A stretch of DNA of 64,000 bases, from positions 32,523,001 to 32,587,000 of the forward strand of contig NC_080566.1 of assembly GCF_030253575.1 (NCBI RefSeq), read 5' to 3'. The notes under the pieces are model-generated. The model worked only from the letters and a program-made list of their open reading frames with translations. It was not told the DNA's origin and did no database searches. Positions 1 to 11,764 of the stretch are shown here, piece by piece (position 1 is the stretch's first letter; every line of letters begins with the position of its first letter). A program made the translations under genes and the position numbers. This DNA comes from Rhododendron vialii (taxonomy: Eukaryota; Streptophyta; Magnoliopsida; Ericales; Ericaceae).

Positions 1-988
1 TATTTCTGAATAATTACGATTTTTTAGTATAAAAGTTGTGAGATGCACCAAAATGATATAAATCATAGTGAAAATGTTACAAATTCTATTGCTGAAAGGT
101 TACGAGTTTTAGGCCAAAGTTACGAAATACACCAAAATTTAATGAATGAACTATACAATAGGTGTATATGATACACACTTTTAAAGGGTGTGCATTGTAT
201 ACTTTCTTCATTATAATATTTACGTTCACACATTTGAAGAGGAGTTGAATCCTTGACTTCCTTTCTCCTGGCACTTAAGTGTACCCCTGATTGCTATTCG
301 ACCAAAGGCCTCTTGGCACAAAAAATTGATTGATAACTTGGAATTTTATGGGGGTGTTCCCAAACATGTTTGGAAGTTCTAAGAAATTTTTTCCACCCAA
401 GAGACTTGGAGGAGCCAATTCCATAAAACTTTTCCGAACAAACTTGAAAAACTAGTATAATTAGTGAAAATTTGGAGTTGTGTTTGGCCCACAGGCAAGC
501 CCTTGGATCCGCCCCTGCTCACGATCTTTTGTATCGCTTACGAATCAAGGCATTATTTGTTAATTGGTCAATAATCTTGGAATAATGAAGAATCCAGTTT
601 GATTTGGTTTTACTCAAATGATGAGAAGCTTGGCTCCACCCCTGTACACATGTATATCTCTTGAAATTTTCAACTATAGTTTTGAGCCAGGATAACACAA
701 ACATAAAGGTACACATCTCAACTTGGCAAAACCATGTTGCACAAACTTGTCATTTGGCCATCTGCATAGATATCTCATAATTTCATAAATTTAGAGCAAG
801 TCCAATTTTATAGGGTACACATGTCAACAGGCAATCCCCTCACTGAGTGTGTACAGATTATGATTGTATGTTACGCATTCGACTCAGCAGACAACCTCCT
901 GAATTGTCAATGTGACATTCTGGCTATTGTTTTTCGTAACCCAATATTTGTGTCATGCGGTGCTTAGTTGTTTTAAATGGTTATTCAG

Positions 989-1728
989 GTGGCTGTTTCA
1001 AGAGGTTTGAATGGGATAGGACTTGCCATAGTCATACCATCCGTTCAGTCCCTTGTTGCAGACTCAACCGATGAGACCAACCCTGGAACAGCTTTTGGTT
1101 GGTTACAATTAACCGGAAACATTGGGTCCATCATCGGTGGGCTTCTTTCAGTGCTGTTAGCCTCAACATCTTTCATGGGTATCGCAGGTTGGAGGATAGC
1201 CTTCCATCTGGTTGCCTTGATTAGTGTTGTTGTTGGTGTTTTGGTCCGTCTCTTTGCAAATGATCCCCGCTTTGATGAAGCTACAGCTCAAATTCCTCAT
1301 AAACCCTTCTGGACAGAAGTTAAATACCTGATTACAGAAGCAAAATCGGTAATCAAAATACCATCTTTCCAGATAATTGTTGCACAAGGTGTGGCGGGAT
1401 CTTTTCCTTGGAATGCATTGTCATTTTGCCCTATGTGGTTAGAGCTTATTGGCTTCTCCCACAAGAAAGTGGCATTTCTATGGACCCTTTTTATTATTGC
1501 TGGTTCGCTCGGAAGTATTTTTGGAGGGAAGATGGGGGATATCCTCGGGCAACGCTATCCAAATTCTGGGAGGATAGTTTTATCCCAAATAAGCTCCAGT
1601 TCGGCTATCCCTTTAGCTGCAGTGCTGCTGCTACTATTGCCTTATGATCCTTCCACAGCATTCATGCACGGTTTTGTCTTGTTTAGTATGGGATTAGTCA
1701 TGACGTGGTGTGCCCCAGCCACAAACAA
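989..1728 (+). pseudogene. Duplicated exon 2 of UNE2-like MFS transporter (fragment)
   Basis: The 740-base open segment has the same boundaries as exon 2 of the complete gene at 29315-30054: it follows TTATTCAG and ends before a GTATGT donor. It encodes the middle membrane segments of a plant major facilitator protein, beginning VAVSRGLNGIGLA and ending WCAPATN. No exon 3 follows within 25 kb, because the duplicated block ends at 7116. The reading frame is still open. One visible difference is TDETNPGTAFG here against TDETNRGTAFG in the complete gene; the arginine matches my recollection of the family, so the proline may be a relaxed-selection change. The in-frame ATG at 977 lies in the intron and is not a real start. 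I call it a non-functional gene fragment, unless exon 1 lies to the left and exon 3 has been replaced. Confidence 0.85.
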
Positions 1729-2620
1729 GTATGTCTCTTCAAACTCCATGTTATTCTTCCCTAGTTTCTGTGGACCAAATAAATGTAAATATGAGCTTTT
1801 AGGCATACTCCTTTTGTCCTACTAAGAAGCACATATACGGACATGTGACAAGGACACATATGCAGGCTGTGACTGTCAAGGGAAAGTGACAAAACCAGCA
1901 AGATTGGAAATATGGGTATACGTGTTTGCACCATATGGCTGAAACATATGCAGGCCGTGAGTACTGGCCGTCTGTCAGGATAGCCTATCATTCCCTGCCT
2001 GAAGTATGCTACCTAGAATGTGAATCAGTGTGATACATGGACCAGGAATGGGAATGGTGTAAACCCCATGATCCAACTATTACATAACCGTTGAATACAT
2101 AGAGTACTCTTTTACAAATTGGATAAATAACTGCTAATGGTATACTGTGCCACTGCTTGGATAACAATAGTCGGTTTGTTTACAAGTTAAGGTGGCTGTG
2201 CCCTGGTTAACTTCATGCCATTTTCAGTTTTCTTCTGATCTTCTAAGCAATTGAAGTTGAAGCATAGCAGCATTTTGTTGTTTTCATGAAAAAATGGTTG
2301 TGTTAATTTGTATGGAAAACATTTTTTCTTTATAATATATGTCTACAAGATGATACTACTCCCTCTGTCTCTTAATGTTGGTTCTCTACCCAATGTTCTA
2401 AATGGCGCTTGGCGCTAGTAGGGTGGAGATCCACCTCCAAGCCGCCTAGGCGGCGCCATGCAATTCGGCGTTTTTTTTTTTTTTTTAACAAACCATTATC
2501 TAATCAAACTATATTCTATGTATCCATAATGCAAGTTCAAAGTTCTACATAACAATAAGGGAAATTTTCAAAAAAACCTCTGAACTTTCTGACAACTTGC
2601 AAAAAAACACCTGAACTTTC

Positions 2621-5108
2621 TGTAACGACCCGGATTTTTGACCCAATTTTTTTTCTAAATATAATATTATTAGAATTATTTTCCTTAATGCAATTCTTTT
2701 TTTTAAATACAATTATGCATACAATATATACATGCATTTTTTTTAAAAAATTTTCCTACACATACATGCGTACATGCACACTCTGTCTCCTTCCTCACCT
2801 CAAACTCCTTCCGTCTCCTACTCCGTCTCTACTTCCTCCCTAACCCAAAAATCAAGCCCTATTCGTCCATTCCAAATCCCATGAACCCAACCCCATTAAA
2901 TTAACTCTTATCATCTTCTACCAAAATTCTCCTATAAATACCCCACCCCCTTGACCCACGAAATTTACACCACAATATTCCCCACGCTCCACCAGTCCAA
3001 AAGAGAGAGAAAAACCAGAGGAAACCAAGTTTCAATCCATGGAGTTCTGGAGAGAGAAAGAAAGAGAGAGAAAAGTGGGTTTCATAGCCCCGACGAACCG
3101 AGACCCGAATTGATTATTCCAATCACTTCCCTCAACCCCAAGCATCCCCAAGCATCATTCAATTCGAGCCCAAGGTCCCCCGATCGCCAAAATCGAAGTT
3201 TTCTTTCTCAAAATTCAAGATTCGTTTTTGAATCAATTCGATCCGATTAAAGGTATTATAATCATATCCAACCTCTTCTCTAAGTATATTAAGTGTTTAT
3301 ATGCTTAAGTCTATGTCCCGAACGAAAAAAAATGTAGTTAAGCGCGCGTTTTCTGCCGTATTCACCAAATTGATATTATTTTTGATCCCGACATTTTATT
3401 TGTAATTATTTGCGAAGAAGATGACCTTTATGATATTTATTTTACAATCCGTCTGATATTATTATTATGAAAAACTACTGATCTGATATTATTTTCTTAC
3501 AATGTAATATCAACTTAGTATAAAACGTATTAATAATATCAGTTTAATTTATCTGATAGATTTAGTTGTTTTTAAATGTTTCGAAACAACTTTTCGACCT
3601 TCCGAACATTGTTTTGACCCCCGAACTATTTTTCCTAGACTTTTCACACCTGAAAGATCATTAATTGTTAAAATAATATTTTTTTAATTTAATTTACTAT
3701 TTATTGTTATTTCTATAGCGTTTTCAATCAAAAATTCTTTACGACCTTATACACGTTATTATAAATGCCCGAATAATTTTATTTAGACTCTCTATATTCC
3801 AAAGATGAAACTTTGTTAACCTCAATATATTTTAATCAGTAAGTTATTTATTATTTATTTACTTCACTTTCGGCCACTTTATTTAATATCTTTATTTAAA
3901 ATAATCCCGCGACCCTCCGAACTTAACTTTTGGCACTCAACTGATTGAATAGAACCTTTAGGACTCTTATTAAGGTCATGATAAATATTTCAATATTTTT
4001 ATCTATTTAATGTATTTAATTAGTTTTTAATTAATATATTATATTAGAATTAATTAATAAGAGCCCAGAAAATTTTTTCTTTTAATTCTTTTTTAAAACT
4101 CTTACTTGATATTGACATTTTGACCATACAAGATTAAGGGCAACGGCCCGTTCATAATAAGTTGCGTGATTACGTTGTTTATTAATTGTTTTAATTATTA
4201 TTGATTTGTTGTATATTGCATCGATTTAAGTGATAGATTGGACCCTAGAGACATGGGGTGGTATGCGAGTAGAATTCACCTAGACGATGCTAGATAATGG
4301 ATGAATTGGAAAGTTTTATTTCTAGATTGCCTGCAGGCGTGATGTTGAGATTTGTGATGAGATTGAAACTGGCGGGTGTCCAGTGATAAATTGATAGACT
4401 GGCTGGTGTCCAGTGATGAATTGATATACTGGCGGGTGTCCAGTGGTGATTGTGATGTGGTTTGTGAAGTGGTACATAAGATAAGCGAACCCTAGTCGTG
4501 ATTCAGGCATGATAAGCTTTCCCCTTGTTGTAGTTATTGGGATGCATACTCGGTACATAACTTAGATGCATCTGCGACAGCAAAGGGAAGTGATCTCATG
4601 GGACCGAGCATGGCTAGTGGTTGGGGAGGAAAGATCCCGCGGAGGAGATCTTAGATTACACGACTAGTTAATGGATAGTAATAAACTGGTTTATGTGGAA
4701 CAAACTTTGTCTTGCTTTTTCGCACTATTATTATCCTGCTGCTTGCTATCTGTAATGTAAGAGAGGTGGTTGGGTTGGATTATTCTATTGGGTGATTTAT
4801 CACTCACGGATACGTCTGTATCCTGGCAAATTGTTTGCTTCGGCGATCAATTTGCTAGAGGGCGCAGGATTCACCGGAGATGATTTGAAGATGTTGCAGT
4901 TCAACACGGAGAGAATATCAGGAACGAAGATCGAGTATGTTTCGGATTTGTATCAAGCTTAGAGTCAGCTCTGAAATTAATGTATTTTGAATCAACAAAT
5001 TTATCTTGTGACTGTAATAGTTAAACTTTATTTTGAAAAATTATATTTATTTAGCAAATTTTTTTAAAATTTTATTTTATTTTACTTCCGAAAAGTCGGG
5101 GCGTTACA
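2621..5108. mobile_element. Solo LTR, 2.5 kb, of a Ty3/gypsy-type retrotransposon
   Basis: The sequence begins TGTAACGACCCGG and ends CGGGGCGTTACA, so it has TG...CA termini with a short inverted repeat. It is flanked by the perfect 5-base duplication CTTTC (2616-2620 and 5109-5113). It interrupts the left inverted repeat of the Mutator-like element, whose right arm shows the uninterrupted order. No internal retroviral domain is present, so it is a solo LTR left by recombination. A TATAAATA box lies near 2934, and a purine-rich leader-like stretch follows at about 3000-3090. The TGTAAC...GTTACA style and the length recall Tekay/Del chromoviruses; that family call is inference. Confidence 0.88.
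4368..4457 (+). repeat. Three 30-bp tandem units inside the solo LTR
   Basis: The motif ACTGGCGGGTGTCCAGTGAT starts at 4368, 4398 (one change) and 4428, giving three imperfect 30-base units. The core CTGGNGGGTGTCCAG is itself nearly palindromic. Such short arrays are common in long LTRs. Confidence 0.8.
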
Positions 5109-5800
5109 CTTTCACTATTGACAAAAAAACACCTAAACTTAGCATTCCGTTAGCAATTAGGCCTCTGCCGTTCAATTCCGTCTAGTCCTAACGGATGGAG
5201 CTAACGGAAGGCGTTAATTTTTTATTATTTTTTACTTTTTACATTCAAAAATTACTTTTAACTCTTTTTTTTATTGGTAAATAAATATGCAATAAAGTTT
5301 TTTTTTTATTATTATTTATTGAAAATTACTTTAATCCTATTTTTTATTTTCAAATTTTACCCTTCCACAACCACCCCCCCCCCCCCCTCTTTTTTCTTAT
5401 TAGAATCGACTCCACACCACCAATTAATCCCACAACCAACCGCCAAAGCCTTAGCCACAATTTCAAAAATTCAAAAGTTCTTTTAACCTCCTCTTTGTAA
5501 CATTTTCTTTTTTTTTTATTACTTTTACTTCCAAAAATTACTTTTAACTCATTCTTTTTTTAGTCATAAATAACTATGCAATAAAGTTCTTTTTTCCTTA
5601 CTCTTTTCCAAAAATTATTCACCCCCATTTTTTAACTATTTACGAAAATTATTTTAACACCCCCTTGCTTCCGCGCACCCCGCCCTATTTTTTTTTTTTT
5701 TGTTACTTTCAAATTTAACCCCACAACCAACTGATAGAGGAATTTTGGGTTTCTCCAAACTGATCGGTGGAGAGAAGAGGGGGAAGGATTTTCATCAGGG

Positions 5801-5802
5801 GA

Positions 5803-5867
<65 letters not shown>
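5801..5867. repeat. (GA)n microsatellite
   Basis: An almost pure GA run of about 60 bases lies between the arms of the Mutator-like element. Confidence 0.95.
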
Positions 5868-5872
<5 letters not shown>

Positions 5873-7114
5873 GAAAGTAAAAATGGGTCTTAAAGTTATT
5901 ATTATAAATAGTAAAGATTAGAGTTAAAGTAATTTTTTGATAAATAGTAAGAAAAAAACTTTATATCATATTTATTTACTACAAAAAATAAAGAGTAAAA
6001 ACAAGAATGCTAAAAAAAAGGAGGTTAAAAGTAATTTTGAATTTCTGAAATTAGAGCTAGAGCTTTGGCAGTTGATTGGTGGAGTGGGGTTAAAGTTCTA
6101 AAAAAAAAGAGGGAGAGAGAGAGAGAAGGGGAAAGGTAAAATTTGAAAGTAACAAAAAAGATGGTGGTTAAAGTTATTTTTGTAAATAGTAAAAAATAGA
6201 GTTAAAGTAATTTTTGATAAATAGTAAGAAAAAAAAGAACTTTATTGCATATTTATTTACCAATAAAAAAAGTGTTAAAAGTAATTTTTGAATGTAAAAA
6301 GTAAAAATAAATAAAAAGTTAACGCCTTCCGTTAGCTCCATCCGTTAGGACTAGATGGAATTAGACGGCAGGGGCCTAGTTGCTAACGAAATGCTAAGTT
6401 TAGGTGTTTTTTTGTCAATAGTAAAAGTCCAGGTGTTTTTTTGCAAGTTGTCAGAAAGTTCAGAGGTTTTTTTGAAATTTTCCCTAACCATAATGCAAAG
6501 TTTAATGTACAAACCCAAATGAAATTAAGTAGTAGCAACTAGCAAATAAATTGAATAAGACAATAAGTAGAAATAAACGAGATCGGACATCCCTAATGCC
6601 AAGTTAAAAGTTCATCTCCTTCCTTTAACTCTTCTCCTCCATACCCTTCCAAAACTTGATCTCCATTATTTTAATACTATACATTTTAGGCCTCCAAAGA
6701 CGCCGATGACGCCGCCAAGACTGCCGAGACCGCCAAGGCCGCTGCCAAACACCGCCAAACCTCTCTGGGTGCCAAATCAAACGCCAAGGGGTATTGGCGT
6801 GACGGCAAGGCACCTCCAAGCACTTAGGCAGCCGCCATTTAGAACACTGCCTCTACCCCATTTTAGGATGTCTCACAATAACAGTTCACTTTGATGGGCG
6901 GAAGAAAAAAGTGTCTAAATTTTCAAATCTTAACCTCCACAAATTACAAAAGTAATCTTAAAAGTGTAAACTTAGGGGGCAATGTTGGAAATCAAAAATC
7001 CAACTTTATAAGGGACGTGCATTAAAAGTGAGTATGTTGTGCTAAAAGAGACCAACATTAAGGGCCAGAGTTAGTTGCATACTGCAGATTTCTCTGCTTG
7101 CAGCAATTGCTATG

Positions 7115-7115
7115 G

Positions 7116-7155
<40 letters not shown>
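7115..7155. repeat. (TC)n microsatellite at the right edge of the duplicated block
   Basis: A pure CT run starts exactly where similarity to the sister copy ends (7116/31526). The MFS gene carries another pure CT run in intron 1 at 27574-27628. Confidence 0.95.
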
Positions 7156-7158
<3 letters not shown>

Positions 7159-7173
7159 ACAGCTCTCTTTGTT

Positions 7174-7723
7174 TTGTTTTTTGGGTAAATTACAAGAACC
7201 ACCTCCAAGGTTTCTAAAAATTACAAATTGCTCCCTCACATTTCGGAAATTACAAAATATCCCATGTCGCTCTGCCATAAAAGGTTTAAAAAAGGCCAAA
7301 TAAACGAAATAAACACCGATACAAAGACAAGGAAGCCTCACCTGATCTGTCACCCGAGGTCGGATTGAAGCAAGGGATCAATTACCTAAACTTATCCCTT
7401 GTCGTGGTGCAGCCGCTAGGAAATTTGACGGTAACTATCTGACATTATAAAATCCTAATTATAATAGTCCAAACAATATTTTTTTAACTTATGGAAGGCC
7501 AATTTCACATTTCTGCAATATTTTCATAAGCCACAAAAAAACAGTGTGGTCTATTATAATTAAGATTTGATGATGTCAGATGAACTCTGTTAAATTTTCT
7601 AGCGGATACACCAACAACAAGAGAGTGATTTGTTATGCGATAGGAATATTTTGTAATTTTTCAAACATAAGGAGGCAATCTATAATTTTTAGAAATCTCA
7701 AGATGGTTTTTTATAATTTACCC
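7174..7723. mobile_element. Foldback MITE, possibly Mutator-type
   Basis: The arms are inverted: GGGTAAATTACAAGAACCAC at 7183 pairs with the TTATAATTTACCC end at 7723, and the paired blocks continue inward for about 85 bases. CTCTTTGTT precedes the element (7165-7173) and CTCTTTGTG follows it (7724-7732). That suggests an 8-9 bp target duplication if the element starts at 7174, about nine bases before the clear arm. It has no coding capacity. Confidence 0.7.
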
Positions 7724-7732
7724 CTCTTTGTG

Positions 7733-8425
7733 TAAGTAACTCTATAAAGTACTTCGGACACCACCACTTGGTGCTTCAATACATTTTTTCACCAACATTT
7801 TATGGGGTCCACACTTTATTCATCACATATTGAACCTCACAAAAATATGCGATAAATAAAGTGTTGCAACTCTACATGATGGAACCCGGCCAAGACCACC
7901 GAATGAATTTCATTGCTTATCACTATCAAATGAAATAGTTTATTTTGGTCACTCTAAAAATTCATCTGGGAGGCTTAGCCAAAATAAAAATAAAAATTCA
8001 TTAGGGTGAGTTTTTCAACAGGGCTAAAGGGGTTAGAAGAGTAGAGTTTTAGTCCCAACAAACACGGATTTTGAGACGGATTATTCTTTTCACATACATC
8101 AATTTTTGGAGCTAAAGGGCCTTTTCTCGTAAACAAAGTACCCGCGCCAATAAACTCAGCTTATTTTGAGAAACTCACCCTTATCATTGTCAAATGGCAA
8201 TTTTCTCTTTGAAAAATAGATATGTAGACAGATTACTTCACAAAATCGTCAGCAAATATGTTTCAAGTCAATCTCTCCGTTTTTCTTGTTACTTATCACT
8301 AGCAGATATTCAAAATGACAACTTTTTTTTTTTTCTTTTGTCTTGGTTCTTATCACTATCACTATCTTCGGCAGAACTAGTTCAAGGAAAGAACTAAAAT
8401 TTAAGGAACTATAATATATATATAT
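7733..8425. other. Gene-free spacer
   Basis: This is AT-rich sequence with short repeats and no open frame that resembles a protein. I see no RNA gene and no clear element ends. Confidence 0.6.
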
Positions 8426-8795
8426 CGGAACGGTTCAAGGGACATCCTAAAAAAATACCCAAAAAAACACCCATAATCTCAATCTCATAGTTTCCGATCA
8501 AATTTTTATGATCCGAACCGTTCAATGTGTGCAGAATGTGATTTTAAGAGTGCTAGCGGGAAATTAGAAAATAAAATGACCGGCAAAGGTTTGATTTGAG
8601 CAGTTTTTATTTGAACCGTTCATTAAAAAACTGTTCGGATCAAGTCCTTTGCGGTCATTTTTTTTGCTGATTTCTCATGAGGTACTCTTAAAATCACGTT
8701 CTGATCACATTGAGCGGTTCAAATCATCAAAATTTGATCGGAAACTATGAGGTGTTTTTTTAGGTATTTTTTTGGGTGTCTCCGGAACCGCCCCG
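8426..8795. mobile_element. Foldback MITE inserted in a TA-rich site
   Basis: The left end CGGAACGGTTCAAGGGACATCC and the right end GGGTGTCTCCGGAACCG are inverted, and both arms carry CTCATAGTTTCCGATC in opposite orientation. The element is flanked by TA dinucleotide runs on both sides, which would fit a TA target (Tc1/mariner-like), but the repeats make the exact duplication unreadable. Length is 370 bases and it is non-coding. Confidence 0.72.
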
Positions 8796-9064
8796 TATAT
8801 ATATATATATATAAAGGGGCCGTCAGCAATTTCATATTGGATCTGGCTTCTCTACAGTCAACTGCAAAGAAGCGTGTGCAGTTCATTCCGAACCGTTCAT
8901 CTTGATAATCAATGGTTCAGATTTGCTGAAACTTTTACCAGTAAAAATATATTCTTGCCGGTAAAAATATAAAAATAAATTTGAACAATTAAAAATATCA
9001 TTCAACGGTTGCGATCACTTGAACAGTACCTCTGCGGTCCAAAACCAGATTCTTTCATATTTTC

Positions 9065-9856
9065 TTACTTCACTTTCGTTTATTTACTAGTACTATGTTG
9101 ACGTGGTACCTAACCTATTAAGCTAAAAGTTGACCAATACTCTTTGATAACACCTAAACTTTGAAAATAGAAGTAAATGTTGATTGCATCTTTAACCAAT
9201 CCAAATCACCTCTCCATAGAGGGATTGGATCCAGTCCAATTTGTTCAGATTAGTTAGGTCCATTTACTTCACTTTCGCTTATTTACTAGTACAATTTTGA
9301 CGTGGTGCCTAACCTATTAAGCTAAAAGTTGAACATTACTCCTTGATAACAAAACTTTATAAATAGAAGTAAATGCTGATTGCATCTTTAACCAATCCAA
9401 ATCGCCCTTTCCATAGAGGGATTGGATCCGGTCCAATTTGTTCAGATGAGTTAGGTCCATTTACTTCACTTTCGCTTATTTACTAGTACAATTTTGACAT
9501 GGTACCTAGCCTATTAAGCTAAAAGTTGAACAATACTCCTTGATAACAAAACTTTATAAATAGAAGTAAATGCTGATTGCATCTTTAACCAATCCAAATC
9601 GCCCTCTCCATAGAGGGATTGGATCCAGTCCAATTTGTTCAGATCAGTTAGGTCCATTTACTTCACTTTCGTTTATTTACTAGTACAATTTTGACGTGGT
9701 ACCTAACCTATTAAGCTAAAAGTTGACCAATACTCTCTAATAACAAAACTTTGTAAATAGAAGTAAATGCTGATTGCATCTTTAACCAATCCAAATCGCC
9801 ATCTTCATAGAGGGATTGGATCCAGTCCAATTTGTTCAAATCAGTTAGGTCCATTT
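9065..9856 (+). repeat. Four-unit tandem array, about 197 bp per unit
   Basis: TTACTTCACTTTCG recurs at 9065, 9264, 9461 and 9658 (spacings 199, 197, 197), and the last unit ends near 9856. Each unit also contains CTATTAAGCTAAAAGTTGA, GATTGCATCTTTAACCAATC and AGGGATTGGATCC in the same order. Units differ by point changes and small indels. The length is in the range of plant satellites, but only four units are present and no open frame is shared. Confidence 0.93.
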
Positions 9857-9861
9857 GTTGT

Positions 9862-9897
9862 ATTTGAGCCGTCCAAAAGTGTTTTGGACGGCTCAAA
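9862..9897. repeat. Perfect short hairpin next to the tandem array
   Basis: TTTGAGCCGTCCAAAA and TTTTGGACGGCTCAAA are exact reverse complements separated by about four bases. The hairpin sits directly after the last tandem unit. It could be a very short MITE remnant. Confidence 0.85.
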
Positions 9898-10241
9898 TTT
9901 GTTCGGATTTATTTTTATTACAAAACACCCAAAACAGGATCTGAACAAACTGAACTGGATCCTTCCCTCGATAGATCGAATCTCAATTGAACAGCCCCAT
10001 GCAGTGACGGCTCTCGATTAAAGTCATATGCTCCAAATTATAGAGGGTTCTATTTTGGTACCACCTACAGTATAAAATTCTAAAGCAAAATTATACATAA
10101 TGAGATAAAAGAGATGAATATTATCAGATTTTTTTTGTTTTGTTTACTGTGTACAAGTTAAATTGTACGAACGGTCAATGTGTCAAAATAAATTTTTCCA
10201 AGCTAGAAGATGCTTTCAAAGATGAAGAGGCTTTCGGTAAG

Positions 10242-10615
10242 CAGAAAGTCTGCTTGCACAGCAAAGGCTGCACAGCAGCTGTGCACAGACCAGTTTTGCG
10301 TCCGTCTCGGGTCTCGCAAAGATGATCAGATCTGTTCATTTTGTTCAAAGTACTTCGTTTATGGTCCCTGTAAAAAATCACCTCAATCCGATATCGGGAA
10401 GGGTGTTTACGAATCATCTAAATTTTGAAGCAAAGTTAGATGATTCGTAAACACCCTTCCCGATATCGGATTGTGGTGATTTTTTACAGGGACCATAAAC
10501 GAAGTATTTTGAACAAAATGAGCGGCTCCGATCATCTTTGCGAGACCCGAAACGGGCGCAAAACTGGTCTGTGCACGGCTGCTGTGCAGCCTTTGCTGTG
10601 CAAGTAGCAGCGTTG
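10242..10615. mobile_element. Mutator-like MITE, family member 1
   Basis: The element is flanked by the perfect 9-base repeat TTCGGTAAG (10233-10241 and 10616-10624). It folds back on itself along most of its 374 bases: GCACAGCAAAGGCTGCACAGC, GATATCGGGAAGGGTGTTTA and TCCCTGTAAAAAATCACC occur in both orientations. It is non-coding. It is clearly related to 39936-40223 and, more distantly, to 12988-13378. Confidence 0.88.
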
Positions 10616-10624
10616 TTCGGTAAG

Positions 10625-11626
10625 AAAGCTGCTTTTTTTCCCCTCTAACACAGCACCCCCCAAACCCCACCACTCCCTTCCCGTTTTAACCCCCCAACTT
10701 CTTCTTTCCAATTTTTATTCTTCTTTTTTTCTTTCCTTTTTTTTTCTCTATTACCCCCTCCCATTCTTTCCTTCCGATTGTTTTTTTTTCCTTTTTTCCT
10801 TATATATATGTATATATATTAAAAAATATAGTTTAAAAAATAAATGTTTCAATTTTCAATCCGTTTGAACCGGTACAAAAATGTTATTTTTCCAAACATT
10901 TCATCCTAAATAGTCGTAGTAAATTTTTTAATATACTTATTTTTTTAACTATTTTTTAATATATAAACGGTGTAAAAAATAAGTGTTTCAATTTTCAATC
11001 CATGTTACTAATCAAACTATTATTTCTTACATTTAAAAAATTTGTTCTTTCTTTCTTACACAATAGGTTCAAGTCTAATTCTAGATTTTGTAAAGTAATT
11101 GAGAGAAAAAAAAAATGTTTCAATTGGTCATGTTTATCCGACTATTTTTTCTCTCCTTTTTTTCTCCTTTATAGATTAAAAAATATAGTTACAAAAATAA
11201 GTGTTCCAATTTTCAATCCGTTTGAACCGGTGCAAAGTTGTTATTTTTCTGATTATTTTATCTTAAATGGTCGTAATAAATTTTTTACTTCAAGGCCTTT
11301 CAATGGACATCCTAAGAGAGTCTTGGAACTAAATAATAAGTTTTAGGGTGTTTTGTTGAAAGGCCTTAAAAAGATATGAGTAATTAAATAAAGAAATAAA
11401 TTTAAATAATATGATCAGAATAAAAAAATCTTCAGACCCGTTCAAACGCATTAAAAATTGAAGCACTTAATTTTTTAACAATATTTTTTAATATATATAA
11501 ACAGTCTCAAAAAATTAAGTGCTTAAATTTTCATTCCGTTTGAATCGGTGCAAAAATCTTGTCAATATAATCAGAATAACAAGATCTTTGCACCGAGCCG
11601 GTTTCGGCTCCAGTACTATGCTATTA
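10625..11626. other. AT-rich spacer with a dispersed internal direct repeat
   Basis: A degenerate block (TTTCAATTTTCAATCC, then GTTTGAACCGGT and GTCGTA) occurs at about 10816-10925 and again about 358 bases later at 11174-11285. Partial copies lie near 10965-11000 and 11500-11560. No gene is visible. Confidence 0.6.
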
Positions 11627-11731
11627 GAATGCCACGTGGAAGTATCGTAGTAGCACCCAATAATTTCCCCCGTTCGGACAAAGAATACACCATACAGATA
11701 TTCCCATCCCTGTCAACCTCCGACCCCACCG

Positions 11732-11764
<33 letters not shown>

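Larger units (their letters stand above)
2559..6484. mobile_element. Mutator-like element with long terminal inverted repeats
   Basis: The left end GGGAAATTTTC and the right end GAAATTTTCCC are the tips of inverted repeats several hundred bases long (left arm 2559-2620 plus 5109 to about 5600; right arm about 5930-6484). The arms share the blocks CTCTGAACTTTCTGACAAC, CCTAAACTTAGCATT and CGGATGGAGCTAACGGAAGG. Flanks are TAACAATAA (2550-2558) and TAACCATAA (6485-6493), a 9-base duplication with one mismatch, typical of Mutator elements. The duplicate locus near 30880 holds TAACCATAA once, which is a natural empty site. Without the LTR inside it, the element is about 1.4 kb and has no transposase. 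Confidence 0.88.
2392..6850. mobile_element. hAT-like non-autonomous element, copy A, split by later insertions
   Basis: The ends are inverted (left TGTTCTAAATGGCG, right CGCCATTTAGAACA) and flanked by the 8-base direct repeat CTCTACCC at 2384-2391 and 6851-6858. An 8-bp target duplication is the hAT signature. The subterminal parts are rich in GGCG/GCCGCC motifs. Without the inner insertions it is about 0.5 kb, like its sister at 30718-31260. There is no coding capacity. Because both copies of the duplicated block carry it at the same place, it inserted before the duplication. Confidence 0.82.
1..7116 (+). repeat. Partial segmental duplication, copy A (MFS intron 1 part, exon 2, intron 2 part)
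   Basis: This stretch matches 28300-31526 in the same orientation, with scattered single-base differences and one extra block of about 30 bases in the other copy near 28913. Position 1 corresponds to 28300, so the left end lies outside the window. Similarity stops at 7116/31526, where this copy runs into a CT microsatellite. The copy has about 3.9 kb of extra sequence at 2559-6493, explained by a Mutator-like element plus a solo LTR inside it. It includes exon 2 of the MFS gene but not exon 3, so it cannot encode a whole transporter. Exon 1 of this copy, if it exists, would lie left of the window. Confidence 0.93.

Noticed and set aside
977..1825. A 282-codon open frame that looks like a complete MFS gene
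   Set aside because: Its ATG and its last ~32 codons lie in intron sequence. Comparison with the complete gene shows that only 989-1728 is exon 2.
2951..3250. A 99-codon frame inside the solo LTR
   Set aside because: It lies just downstream of the LTR TATA box in purine-rich leader sequence and has no domain.
9065..9856. Regular repeats as a CRISPR array
   Set aside because: Units are contiguous 197-bp tandem copies without spacers, and the genome is a plant nuclear one.
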